NCBI RefSeq assembly: GCF_019397265.1
Contig: NZ_CP068985.1
Location: forward strand, 4,506,501-4,570,500
From: Nonomuraea coxensis DSM 45129
GTDB taxonomy: Bacteria > Actinomycetota > Actinomycetes > Streptosporangiales > Streptosporangiaceae
Length of the DNA: 64,000 nucleotides
Reading direction: 5' to 3'
Shown here: piece after piece, positions 26,797-33,093 of the stretch
Numbering within the stretch: position 1 is the first letter of the stretch
How the letters are laid out: each line of letters begins with the position of its first letter
Translations under genes and position numbers: made by a program
The notes under the pieces: generated by a model
What the model saw: only the letters and a program-made list of their open reading frames with translations
Told to the model about the DNA's origin: nothing
The model's database searches: none

Positions 26797-27696
26797 ATGG
26801 ACGACCGGCCCGACCACCGTGCCCAGATCCGGGATTTCCTCGCCACCCGGCGAGCGAAGCTGACCCCGGAGCAGGTCGGGCTGCCCACCAGCGGCCGGCG
26901 CCGGGTCCCCGGGCTGCGCCGCGAGGAGGTCGCGGTGCTGGCCGGTGTGAGCACCGAGTGGTACACGCGGCTGGAGAAGGGCCACATCAGCGGCGTATCG
27001 GAAGAGGTGCTCGACGCGGTGGCCCAGGCCCTGCGCCTGGATCAGGACGAACGCACCTACCTGTTCGATCTGGCCCACGCCGCCCGGCCCGCCGGTCGGG
27101 CGCCTTCGCGCCGCAAGGACGTCCAGGTCCCGCCGCAGGTCCAGTGGCTGCTGGACTCGATGACGATGTCGGCGGCGTTCGTGCGCAACGGCCGCCAGGA
27201 CATGGTCGCCCACAACGCGCTGGCCCGGGCCCTGCTCGCGCCGGTCTTCGACAGCCCTGCCACCGCCCAGCACGGCCGCGCCAACCTCGCCCGCTACGTC
27301 TTCCTCGACCCAGGCTCCCAGCAGTTCTTCGTCGACTGGGACGCGGCCACCGCCGTCAGCGCCGCGCTGCTGCGCGCCGAGGCCGGACGCGAGCTCCACG
27401 ACCGGGCGCTACGCGACCTCGTCGGCGAGCTGTCCACGCTCAGCACCGCGTTCCGCAGCCAGTGGGCCGCCCACGACGTGCGCATCCGCCACGCTGGCAG
27501 CAAGCGGCTGTGGCACCCGCAGGTCGGCGACCTGGAGCTGACCTACCAGTCCCTCGACCTGCCCGTGTCCAGCCGGACGGTGTACGGCCTCACCATCTAC
27601 ACCGCCGAACCAGGCAGCACCTCCGAAGAGCGGCTCAAGCTCCTGGCCAGCCTGGCAGCCACCCAGCCGGCACACCCCACCAGCCAGCCGGGTTGA
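26797..27696 (+). CDS. XRE-family regulator with MmyB-like ligand domain
   Basis: A 299-residue regulator. Residues 1-90 form an XRE helix-turn-helix (RRRVPGLRREEVAVLAGVST, then EWYTRLEKGHISGVSEEVLD); residues 105-290 are the PAS-like MmyB domain that binds fatty acids in related proteins. It is divergently arranged with the SDR gene and the 250-base gap probably holds both promoters and its operator, although no clear dyad was seen. It probably represses or activates the SDR in response to a lipid-like ligand (inference). Confidence 0.92.
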   Translation: MDDRPDHRAQIRDFLATRRAKLTPEQVGLPTSGRRRVPGLRREEVAVLAGVSTEWYTRLEKGHISGVSEEVLDAVAQALRLDQDERTYLFDLAHAARPAGRAPSRRKDVQVPPQVQWLLDSMTMSAAFVRNGRQDMVAHNALARALLAPVFDSPATAQHGRANLARYVFLDPGSQQFFVDWDAATAVSAALLRAEAGRELHDRALRDLVGELSTLSTAFRSQWAAHDVRIRHAGSKRLWHPQVGDLELTYQSLDLPVSSRTVYGLTIYTAEPGSTSEERLKLLASLAATQPAHPTSQPG

Positions 27697-27778
27697 AGCG
27701 CCGACCTGCTCACGGCCTGCAGCACTGGTCAGGGTGGCGGCTCGCCGTAGCTAGAGGAGGTCTAGGCCACGTCGGGGT

Positions 27779-28162
27779 TCAGTCGCTCTCGCTCCACCAG
27801 TCGCTGTCGTACGCTTCGCCGGCGGCGATTCGCTCGGCACGCAGCCGCTCGCGTTCGGCGTCGGTAATCCCCGTGATGTACTCCCACATGCCGACCCGCT
27901 GCACCTTGCCCCGAGCCAGGTCGTGCTGGAGGACGATGCGTCAGGAGCGGCCCATCTGATCTTCCCGGACCACCCACGGGTCAGCCGCCTCCCAGGGAAC
28001 GTCCTTCCAGTTCGCGTCGTCGGCGATCTCGACCGCCGCCCGGTGGGCGGGCGCGCCATGCTGGCGCGGTCCGTCGTTGAGGGGTTCCCAGCAGGAGGCG
28101 CACCGGACCCAGGCGATCTTGTCAAGCTGGCCGGCGTCGGTATCGACGGCGACGACGTACAC
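27779..28162 (-). pseudogene. Unknown protein gene interrupted by an in-frame TGA
   Basis: One minus-strand frame from GTG 28162 to TGA 27779 would encode 127 residues, but a TGA at 27941-27943 splits it into 73 and 53 codons. The first part has WVRCASCWEPL and NWKDVPWEAADPWVVREDQM; the second continues plausibly with RIVLQHDLARGKVQRVGMWE and a Glu/Arg-rich helix ending DWWSESD. Upstream of the GTG the frame also carries a CSSC motif, so the true start may be lost. It appears to be a decaying gene in the mobile region; the family is unknown. Confidence 0.6.
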
Positions 28163-28295
28163 ACCGCCGGCTGGGTCGGCGGTGTTGACGGAGCACGACG
28201 AGCATCCGAACGAAAAGTCCCGTCAGCAGGGCAGCGTTGAGCGGCTTGCCGTGGCTTTCCGTTCAAATGCGTCTCGCTGAAGGGTTTTTCGCAGC

Positions 28296-28540
28296 TCATG
28301 AGGGATGCAGTGGGGTGGCCTGAACGGCTGTGACACGGGCGGCGTACACGCGGTGCGCCTTGCGCTCGGTCGGGTCGGCCTCGGCGAGGGCGGCGCTCTG
28401 TTCCAGCGCGACGCGGTGGAGTGTGAGCGGGGCCGTGATGCGGACCGAGTAGCCGTGGCCGCGGCGGATGGTCTGCCCGGAGGCGAGGGCCTGGCGGACG
28501 GTTTCATCACCAGTGGTACGCAGGTGATCGGCGAGTGAAA
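28296..28540 (-). pseudogene. 5'-truncated fragment of an unknown gene
   Basis: A minus-strand frame without a start codon reads LADHLRTTGDETVRQALASG, then YSVRITAPLTLHRVALEQSA and ERKAHRVYAARVTAV before a TGA at 28296. Composition and periodicity look coding, but the 5' end is cut off just beside the serine recombinase gene, suggesting it was broken when that element arrived or rearranged. The opposite strand frame is a shadow. Confidence 0.5.
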
Positions 28541-28584
28541 ATGATCTTGATGGACGTGTGACGTCCGGCTTCGGCGTGATCGCT

Positions 28585-29103
28585 CTACCTGGGGGTTTCT
28601 GGCCCGTGGATGATCCGATGGATGGTGGAGCGTCCGACGCTGTACTCGGTGGCCAGGTCGGCCAGGGACACCTCGCCCTCGGCGTAGCGTCGGCGGATGG
28701 AGCGTCGGGCGGGTTCGGGCAGTTTGGGTGGCTTGCCTTTGAGCTTGCCGTTCTTTTTGGCCAGGGCCATGCCTTCGCGGGTGGGCATGTGCCCGAGGTT
28801 GGCCTCGAACTCGGCGACCATGGCGAGGGTCTGCAGGAAAAGCCGTCCGAACGGGTCGTTCCAGTCGTAGACGGATGCGCCCAGGCCGAACAGAACGCCG
28901 CGTCCGGACAGGTCGGTGAGGATCTGGTTGGCCTCGGCCATGTTGCGGGCGAAGCGGTCGAACTTGGTCACGGTGAAGACGCTGCCGTCCCACACGGCGG
29001 CGAGGGCCTGGTCGAGGCCGGCGCGGTTGCGGCGGGTGGTGCCGGAGAAGCCGCGGTCCTCGTCGGTCGAGCGGCGGGCGTAGCCGGCGCGGGTTCCGTT
29101 CAC
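28585..29103 (-). CDS. Serine recombinase of the resolvase/invertase family, with a shortened catalytic domain
   Basis: A 172-residue resolvase-like protein. The nucleophile Ser12 in AGYARRSTDED, VTKFDRFARN and MVAEFEANL are typical, and the C-terminal helix-turn-helix SLADLATEYSVGRSTIHRII is intact. Compared with relatives from memory, about 20 residues are absent between STDED and GFSGTTRRNRAGL, where the first helix (QRDAL type) should be. The gap is in frame. Without that helix the catalytic domain may not fold, so activity is doubtful. Repeats at 29137-29231 just upstream could be its site. Confidence 0.82.
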   Translation of the reverse strand: MNGTRAGYARRSTDEDRGFSGTTRRNRAGLDQALAAVWDGSVFTVTKFDRFARNMAEANQILTDLSGRGVLFGLGASVYDWNDPFGRLFLQTLAMVAEFEANLGHMPTREGMALAKKNGKLKGKPPKLPEPARRSIRRRYAEGEVSLADLATEYSVGRSTIHRIIHGPETPR

Positions 29104-29136
29104 GCGCTCAAGCGTTCCGGATAGGGGGCCTTCGCC

Positions 29137-29231
29137 GGAACAGTACGCGGAACACCTATGCGGAACACTTCGACCTGGGGTGCCGTCTCGGCTGGCGGGT
29201 GTTCCGGTGGGGGATCCCCTTACGGAACACC
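29137..29231. repeat. Cluster of CGGAACA repeats upstream of the serine recombinase
   Basis: CGGAACA occurs at 29136-29142, 29148-29154, 29161-29167 and 29223-29229, and inverted (TGTTCCG) at 29200-29206. The second and third are 13 bases apart; the inverted copy pairs with the last. Resolvase sites are built of such short inverted and direct repeats beside the recombinase gene, so this is a candidate recombination site or operator. Confidence 0.5.
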
Positions 29232-29311
29232 GCCACGCTCACGAGGCCGTCAGCCACGGCGGCACGCGGCCCAGACCGCGACATGGCCCATGGCTGGTTC
29301 AATATCCACTC

Positions 29312-30325
29312 ATGCAGACCCACGATGTGCAGATCGACGGCGACCTGGTGCGCAAACGCTTCATCGACGGCAAGCCTGGCGGGGCCGAACGGGAATGGCG
29401 GGCGCTGCAGCTGCTTGCGAAGCACGCGCCTGGGCTCGCGCCTTCACCCGTGGAGTACGGGACCGATCTGGTGGTGATGTCGCGCATCGAGGGCACGCCG
29501 CTCTTCCTGCTGCCTGCCGTACCGGAGAAGGAACTGGTGGAGGCGGTGGACCTGCTGCATAGCGCCGTGCCCCGGCAGGCACTCGACCGGGTACCGCAAC
29601 GATTGTGGCCGGTGGAGCGGATCAGGGATCAATTGCTTACGTGGGCCGGGCGATGGCAGCCGAAGAACGAGCTCGCAGACCAGGCCGTCAGAGAGGGCGC
29701 GCGGTGGCTGTCCGGGTGGGAGCCGGGCGAGCGTGGGGTTCGGCCGGTGTTCGGGGCCAGTGATGGCAACACGGCGAACTTCCTGTGGGACGGGATGCGC
29801 GTCAGGATTGTCGATTTCGAGGAGTCGGGGCGCAGCGATCGGGCGACCGAGGTCGCGGAGATGGCCGAGCACGTGTCGTGCTGGGTGCATGGGGAGAGCG
29901 AGGTGTGTTTCGAACTCGACTCCGCTGAGGAGCGCAGGCTGTTGGAATGCCGCAGGCTGTTTGCGTTGCTGTGGGTCTTCCTGCTGAAGGATGAGGGACC
30001 GAGAAATCCGCCCGGTACGTTTATGCGCGCGGTCGGGCGGGCTTTAGATCGGCTCGGTTCGGCACGGCCTCCGCCCAGAGCCCGCCCGCTTGTCGATCCC
30101 GCCCTCGGGCTGCCATCTTCCGTCTCCGTACCACTGGACACGGTTGTTGCCGGTCGAGATTTGGTCAAGCCATTGCGTGTCGCCGATGTGCCAGCCTGTG
30201 AAGTCGTATTCCCCGCCATTGGCGAAACACGTGACGTGGTAACCGGTGCCCCCGTGGATGTTGGTGTTGTGCCAATTCACCTTCGTGTATTCGCTTTGAT
30301 TGCACGGGACTGTATTGATCGCTAA
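29312..30325 (+). CDS. Aminoglycoside phosphotransferase-like protein with a read-through C-terminus
   Basis: A 337-residue frame. Residues 1 to about 250 are a kinase-like fold: VRKRFIDGKPGGAEREWRAL (N-lobe), VVMSRIEGTPL (hinge), VFGASDGNTANFLWDG (catalytic loop with the HxDxxxxN-type region altered to ASDGNTAN) and VRIVDFEESGRSD (metal-binding Asp). A natural end near GRALDRLG (about 30055) is likely; the remaining 85 residues are antisense to the second crystallin-like gene, so the original stop seems lost by a deletion joining the two genes. Substrate unknown. Confidence 0.75.
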   Translation: MQTHDVQIDGDLVRKRFIDGKPGGAEREWRALQLLAKHAPGLAPSPVEYGTDLVVMSRIEGTPLFLLPAVPEKELVEAVDLLHSAVPRQALDRVPQRLWPVERIRDQLLTWAGRWQPKNELADQAVREGARWLSGWEPGERGVRPVFGASDGNTANFLWDGMRVRIVDFEESGRSDRATEVAEMAEHVSCWVHGESEVCFELDSAEERRLLECRRLFALLWVFLLKDEGPRNPPGTFMRAVGRALDRLGSARPPPRARPLVDPALGLPSSVSVPLDTVVAGRDLVKPLRVADVPACEVVFPAIGETRDVVTGAPVDVGVVPIHLRVFALIARDCIDR

Positions 30326-30406
30326 GACGGGTGCTGCGGGGATGGCCGGTGCGACTGTGGCCGGGGCGGCGCCGACGGCGAGGAGTCTGCGGAGGATTGA
30401 TGTCAT
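30044..30406 (-). CDS. Secreted beta/gamma-crystallin-like small protein, copy 2 with altered 3' end
   Basis: A 120-residue paralogue of the protein at 25217-25588. The signal peptide (MTSILRRLLAVGAAPATVAP, ending near VLA) and the mature NTVPCNQSEYTKVNWHN to QISTGNNRVQWYGDGRWQP match in layout. After that point copy 1 has a further 25-residue beta-strand end, whereas this copy reads EGGIDKRAGSGRRPCRTEPI, which is antisense to the kinase-like gene. AAAGGA is correctly placed before the ATG. It is probably 3'-truncated and perhaps non-functional. Confidence 0.7.
   Translation of the reverse strand: MTSILRRLLAVGAAPATVAPAIPAAPVLAINTVPCNQSEYTKVNWHNTNIHGGTGYHVTCFANGGEYDFTGWHIGDTQWLDQISTGNNRVQWYGDGRWQPEGGIDKRAGSGRRPCRTEPI
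30110..30160. repeat. Dispersed repeat shared with 25304-25354
   Basis: A 51-base segment differs from 25304-25354 at only about four positions. It encodes the RISTGNNRVQWYGDGRWQ-type core of the two crystallin-like proteins in the same orientation, and marks the boundary beyond which the two genes diverge at their 3' ends. Confidence 0.75.
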
Positions 30407-30559
30407 GAGAGCATCCTTTGCCGCAGGGGTGTCGAATTGACAGTCCAGTTTGTATCCGCTTTCCCACCTCGATCTTTTGTACGCCCGGCAGGGCAGAGAT
30501 GAAGCTGTGACGTAGCGGCTGATCTGTCTGTTCGCAGTTCCCCGCGGCCCGTTTCTGCC

Positions 30560-30735
30560 GTATTCCGGTGGCACCCCTCGTACGCGGTCAGGCCGGGCGG
30601 CAGCGCGCCCACGGTCGTCAGCGCCGAGATGACCAGGGGCTGGCCGGTCCGGCCGTAGTCCAGGACGAGGCCGATGAGGTCGGCGTCGCCTCGCGCGATC
30701 TCCGCCAGGACGCCGGCATCGAGGATGCGGGGAGC
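30560..30735 (-). pseudogene. PIN-domain toxin fragment
   Basis: The minus strand reads RILDAGVLAEIARGDADLIG, then LVLDYGRTGQPLVISAL, closely resembling the beginning of PIN-domain (VapC-like) proteins including the first catalytic Asp. The frame then loses similarity, lacks a start codon, and the remaining catalytic residues are absent. No antitoxin gene is recognised next to it. Confidence 0.55.
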
Positions 30736-31109
30736 CGGCAGGGCCGCGCTGAGCGACCGACCGGAGCCCGGCTCGCCACGCGAGCTGCCTTGGTCGGCGA
30801 GATTCGTGAGCTGCCGGCGCAGATCGGGCCGGTTGCCGAAGCCCGGACCGCAGGGGCGCGGCGGCGCGGTTGGAGGTTGATGGCGGTGGGTGCGACCCGG
30901 GCGAGCTGCATGTGTGGGTGGTGGAGCACCGCATGGACGACTTGGGCCGCGACCCGGATCAGCGCTACCGGCTCATCCCTGCTGTGAGAGCGAGTCCGAT
31001 GACCGGGCTGTCACCTTTCTCATCGACGCTCGTACACCCGAACAACTGGACGCGCTGGAGCGACAGATTCGGGGAGCCGATCACGATCATCATTTCCTGA
31101 CGGCCATCG
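30736..31109. other. Gene debris on the plus strand
   Basis: A plus-strand frame near 30880-30985 reads CDPGELHVWVVEHRMDDLGR, and the next frame near 31005-31085 reads AVTFLIDARTPEQLDALERQ. Both look coding and are in consistent order, so one frameshifted gene of unknown family is likely. No start codon or ribosome binding site is convincing. Confidence 0.4.
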
Positions 31110-31376
31110 TCAGGGCAAGATTGGCGTCCATTCCCGCAGCACTGCGATGTCGTACGCGTCCACCGCCGTGTACGGGTCACGGCTCAGGATTTCACGGAGT
31201 TCCGCCTCGTCCGCGACCTCATAGATGTGCAAGGCGCCCGTGTCATCCGCCCACGGCCCAGCCGTGATCAGCTGGCCCTTTTGAAGGAGCGCCTGGAGAT
31301 GTTCACGATGAGCTGGGCGCACCTCCAGGCGCTCCGGCTCGTTCTTGAACACCATGTGCAACACGAATCTTGCCAT
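31110..31376 (-). CDS. YciI-like protein
   Basis: An 88-residue protein of the YCII superfamily, small ferredoxin-like dimers. It has the family layout: FVLHMVFKNEPERLEVRPAH (His in RPAHREHL), a Gly-rich turn LITAGPWADDTGALHIYEV, and a C-terminal RDPYTAVDAYDIAVLREWTP with the conserved DPY/F motif. Family members are small lyase-like or regulatory proteins of largely unknown role. It stands alone among debris. Confidence 0.85.
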   Translation of the reverse strand: MARFVLHMVFKNEPERLEVRPAHREHLQALLQKGQLITAGPWADDTGALHIYEVADEAELREILSRDPYTAVDAYDIAVLREWTPILP

Positions 31377-32186
31377 TGATGGTCAGGGGGACGTGCCGTA
31401 AAAGCCCGCTCCCCATCTCCTTTCAGCTTCGTACGTTCGGTTTCCCCAGGCGATGTGTCCGGCCTGCGTCCGCTGGACAGCAGCCGGCATGTGGACGACG
31501 CGTACCGGGCACGATTCCCGGGTGAGCCGGACACGTCGCCCCTTCACGCCGGTGAGGAACTGGTGAAGCCAGGTTGCTATGCAGGCGTGCACCACTTCCG
31601 CGCCGAGTCATGACCATATTTTGCCAGAAGAAGATCATCGGTACTTCGATTTTCGTGCGCCGGCGGAGCGGAGGTGAAGCCGTGGCGTAGCGGCTGGAGG
31701 CCCGGGCGGACAAGGCCGATCCCGGGCACCCCGGGCCAGGTCAAAGGACCGGCTGCCCGCTGACGGTGTCGTCTGCCTTCCGTCCTCGGACTCGGCCTCG
31801 CATGATTGAACCAGGACATGGTTCCGCTACGCCGAAGCGCTGCCCCGTTCCGATCGGAGGCGTCGAATGCCTGGTGGGCCGCGCCTCCCTCTTCTTCGGT
31901 CCCGGTCTCCGCCGGGGAGGGGCGGGTTCTAGGCAAGAAGACCACCTTCTCCCAGCGGTGGCCAAACGTCGACCTGCACCTGCGACCTCTACGGCCGGCT
32001 GCCCGGTGAGGAGGGAACGGCCGGTACGGCATCCAGTGGCGGCCGCATGGGCCTGGGCGGCGGGTTCAGCGCGACGGTGCTGGCATCGGTCTCTCGGGGC
32101 GCACGGACTGCCCTCTTCCGCTTCTTCGATGAGCCCGTGGTGACTGCTTGCAAGGGCTTGCGGCACCGGCGAACGCCGTCGTCCGG
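31377..32186. other. Intergenic stretch with one coding-like remnant
   Basis: A plus-strand frame without a start codon, about 31395-31613, reads VSGLRPLDSSRHVDDAYRAR, then DTSPLHAGEELVKPGCYAGV before TGA, and looks like the end of a lost gene. From 31614 on no gene is supported; several overlapping open frames on both strands are Arg/Pro-rich shadows. The right end passes into the promoter of the next gene. Confidence 0.45.
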
Positions 32187-32200
32187 GGGACCAATGGCAC
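32187..32200. promoter_or_regulatory. DosR/DevR-like box, weak copy
   Basis: GGGACCAATGGCAC matches the left arm of the GGGAC-N4-GTCCC pattern and part of the right. It is about 50 bases before the small membrane protein gene. Taken alone it would be weak; it is listed because better copies precede the neighbouring genes. Confidence 0.4.
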
Positions 32201-32251
32201 TGGCGGCGCGCGCCGCCCGCGCGGACGCTCGAAGTGAAAGGAGGTGGCACG

Positions 32252-32623
32252 ATGAGACTGACCTGGAAGGACGCCCTCGCGACAGTGGCCGCCGGCGTCA
32301 ACGTCGCCGTCTACGTCGCCTTCACCCAGGGAGCTGACCTCCCGATCGTCGACAGCGTTCGCGGCACCACCGGGACGATCCTGCTGCTGGGCGTGGTGGG
32401 CGGCTGCATGCTCGGCGCGGCGCCGGAGACGTTCCAGCGCGGAGGCCTGTACCGGGGGGTCGCCGGAACGCTGGGCGTCGTCGCGCTCCTGTCGGGTGTG
32501 ATCGCGCTGATCACGGCCGGGGAGTTCGCTCTGGCTGTGCTGTTCTACACCACCATCGCGCTGTGGCTGATGGCCACCGTGCGGCACGCGTTCACCCCGG
32601 CGAGGACGCCGGCACTCAAGTGA
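32252..32623 (+). CDS. Small four-helix membrane protein
   Basis: A 123-residue protein with four predicted membrane helices: about 11-27 (DALATVAAGVNVAVYVAF), 44-62 (TGTILLLGVVGGCMLGAA), 72-92 (RGVAGTLGVVALLSGVIALI) and 93-112 (GEFALAVLFYTTIALWLMAT). AAAGGAGG at 32238-32245 is a strong ribosome binding site. The family is not recognised. Its position beside hydrogenase and DosR-type boxes suggests a role in the low-oxygen response, but that is only context. Confidence 0.8.
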   Translation: MRLTWKDALATVAAGVNVAVYVAFTQGADLPIVDSVRGTTGTILLLGVVGGCMLGAAPETFQRGGLYRGVAGTLGVVALLSGVIALITAGEFALAVLFYTTIALWLMATVRHAFTPARTPALK

Positions 32624-32732
32624 GGAACGAGCCGGTCATGTCGGCGCGGTGCTGATCGCCGGGGCGTCCCCGGAGGGTCTGCGCGCCCAGCCCTGTGGGC
32701 AGGCGCCCCGGCGAGGTGCTGCGTGAGCCGTA

Positions 32733-32746
32733 AGGACCTTTGGTCC
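32733..32746. promoter_or_regulatory. DosR/DevR-like box
   Basis: AGGACCTTTGGTCC contains the perfect palindrome GGACC-TTT-GGTCC. It is about 75 bases before the CBS gene that opens the hypF block, a normal activator distance. Confidence 0.6.
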
Positions 32747-32822
32747 GGCGATCGGGGACGTTCGCCGCTGACCTCGCCGGTTCGTGGCGCGGGAGCGTGA
32801 GAGGCGGAAGTGGGTGGGCGTC

Positions 32823-33083
32823 ATGTCGATCGAAGTCCAGGACGTCATGGGACGGGCGGCTGTCGCGGTGCCGGCGGACGCCTCGTTCGCCGGCGTCGTG
32901 GCCGCGATGGAGCGGTTCACGGTGGGCGCGGTCACCGTGACCGACGCCGGCCTCCGCGCGACGGGCGTGGTCTCGGAGGACGATCTTCTGCTGAAAGAGA
33001 TCGGCCAGGTGCGGCAGGGCGTGGTGGGCGAGGTGGTTCCCTCCGCCGGCGACCTCGTCGTCGTCGTCCCGTCGTTGATGTAG
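32823..33083 (+). CDS. Short CBS-domain protein
   Basis: An 86-residue protein with one CBS motif: VQDVMGRAAVAVPADASFAG, VVAAMERFTVGAVTVTDA, then ATGVVSEDDLLLKEIG. Most stand-alone CBS proteins have two motifs (about 130 residues), so a partner half is missing or the protein dimerises to make a full site. The ATG at 32823 is preferred to 32784 because it begins with the conserved domain start. It ends 10 bases before hypF and follows a DosR-like box, so it is the first gene of the hyp transcript. Confidence 0.72.
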   Translation: MSIEVQDVMGRAAVAVPADASFAGVVAAMERFTVGAVTVTDAGLRATGVVSEDDLLLKEIGQVRQGVVGEVVPSAGDLVVVVPSLM

Positions 33084-33093
33084 GAGCACCGTC

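Noticed and set aside
27941-27943. Selenocysteine insertion at the in-frame TGA
   Set aside because: No stem-loop of the bacterial SECIS type was seen just after it and the flanking residues do not match a selenoprotein family; nonsense decay is simpler.
31741-32301. Overlapping frames on both strands before the small membrane protein gene
   Set aside because: Arg/Pro-rich translations with no conserved pattern, and they run through the promoter and box of the next gene.
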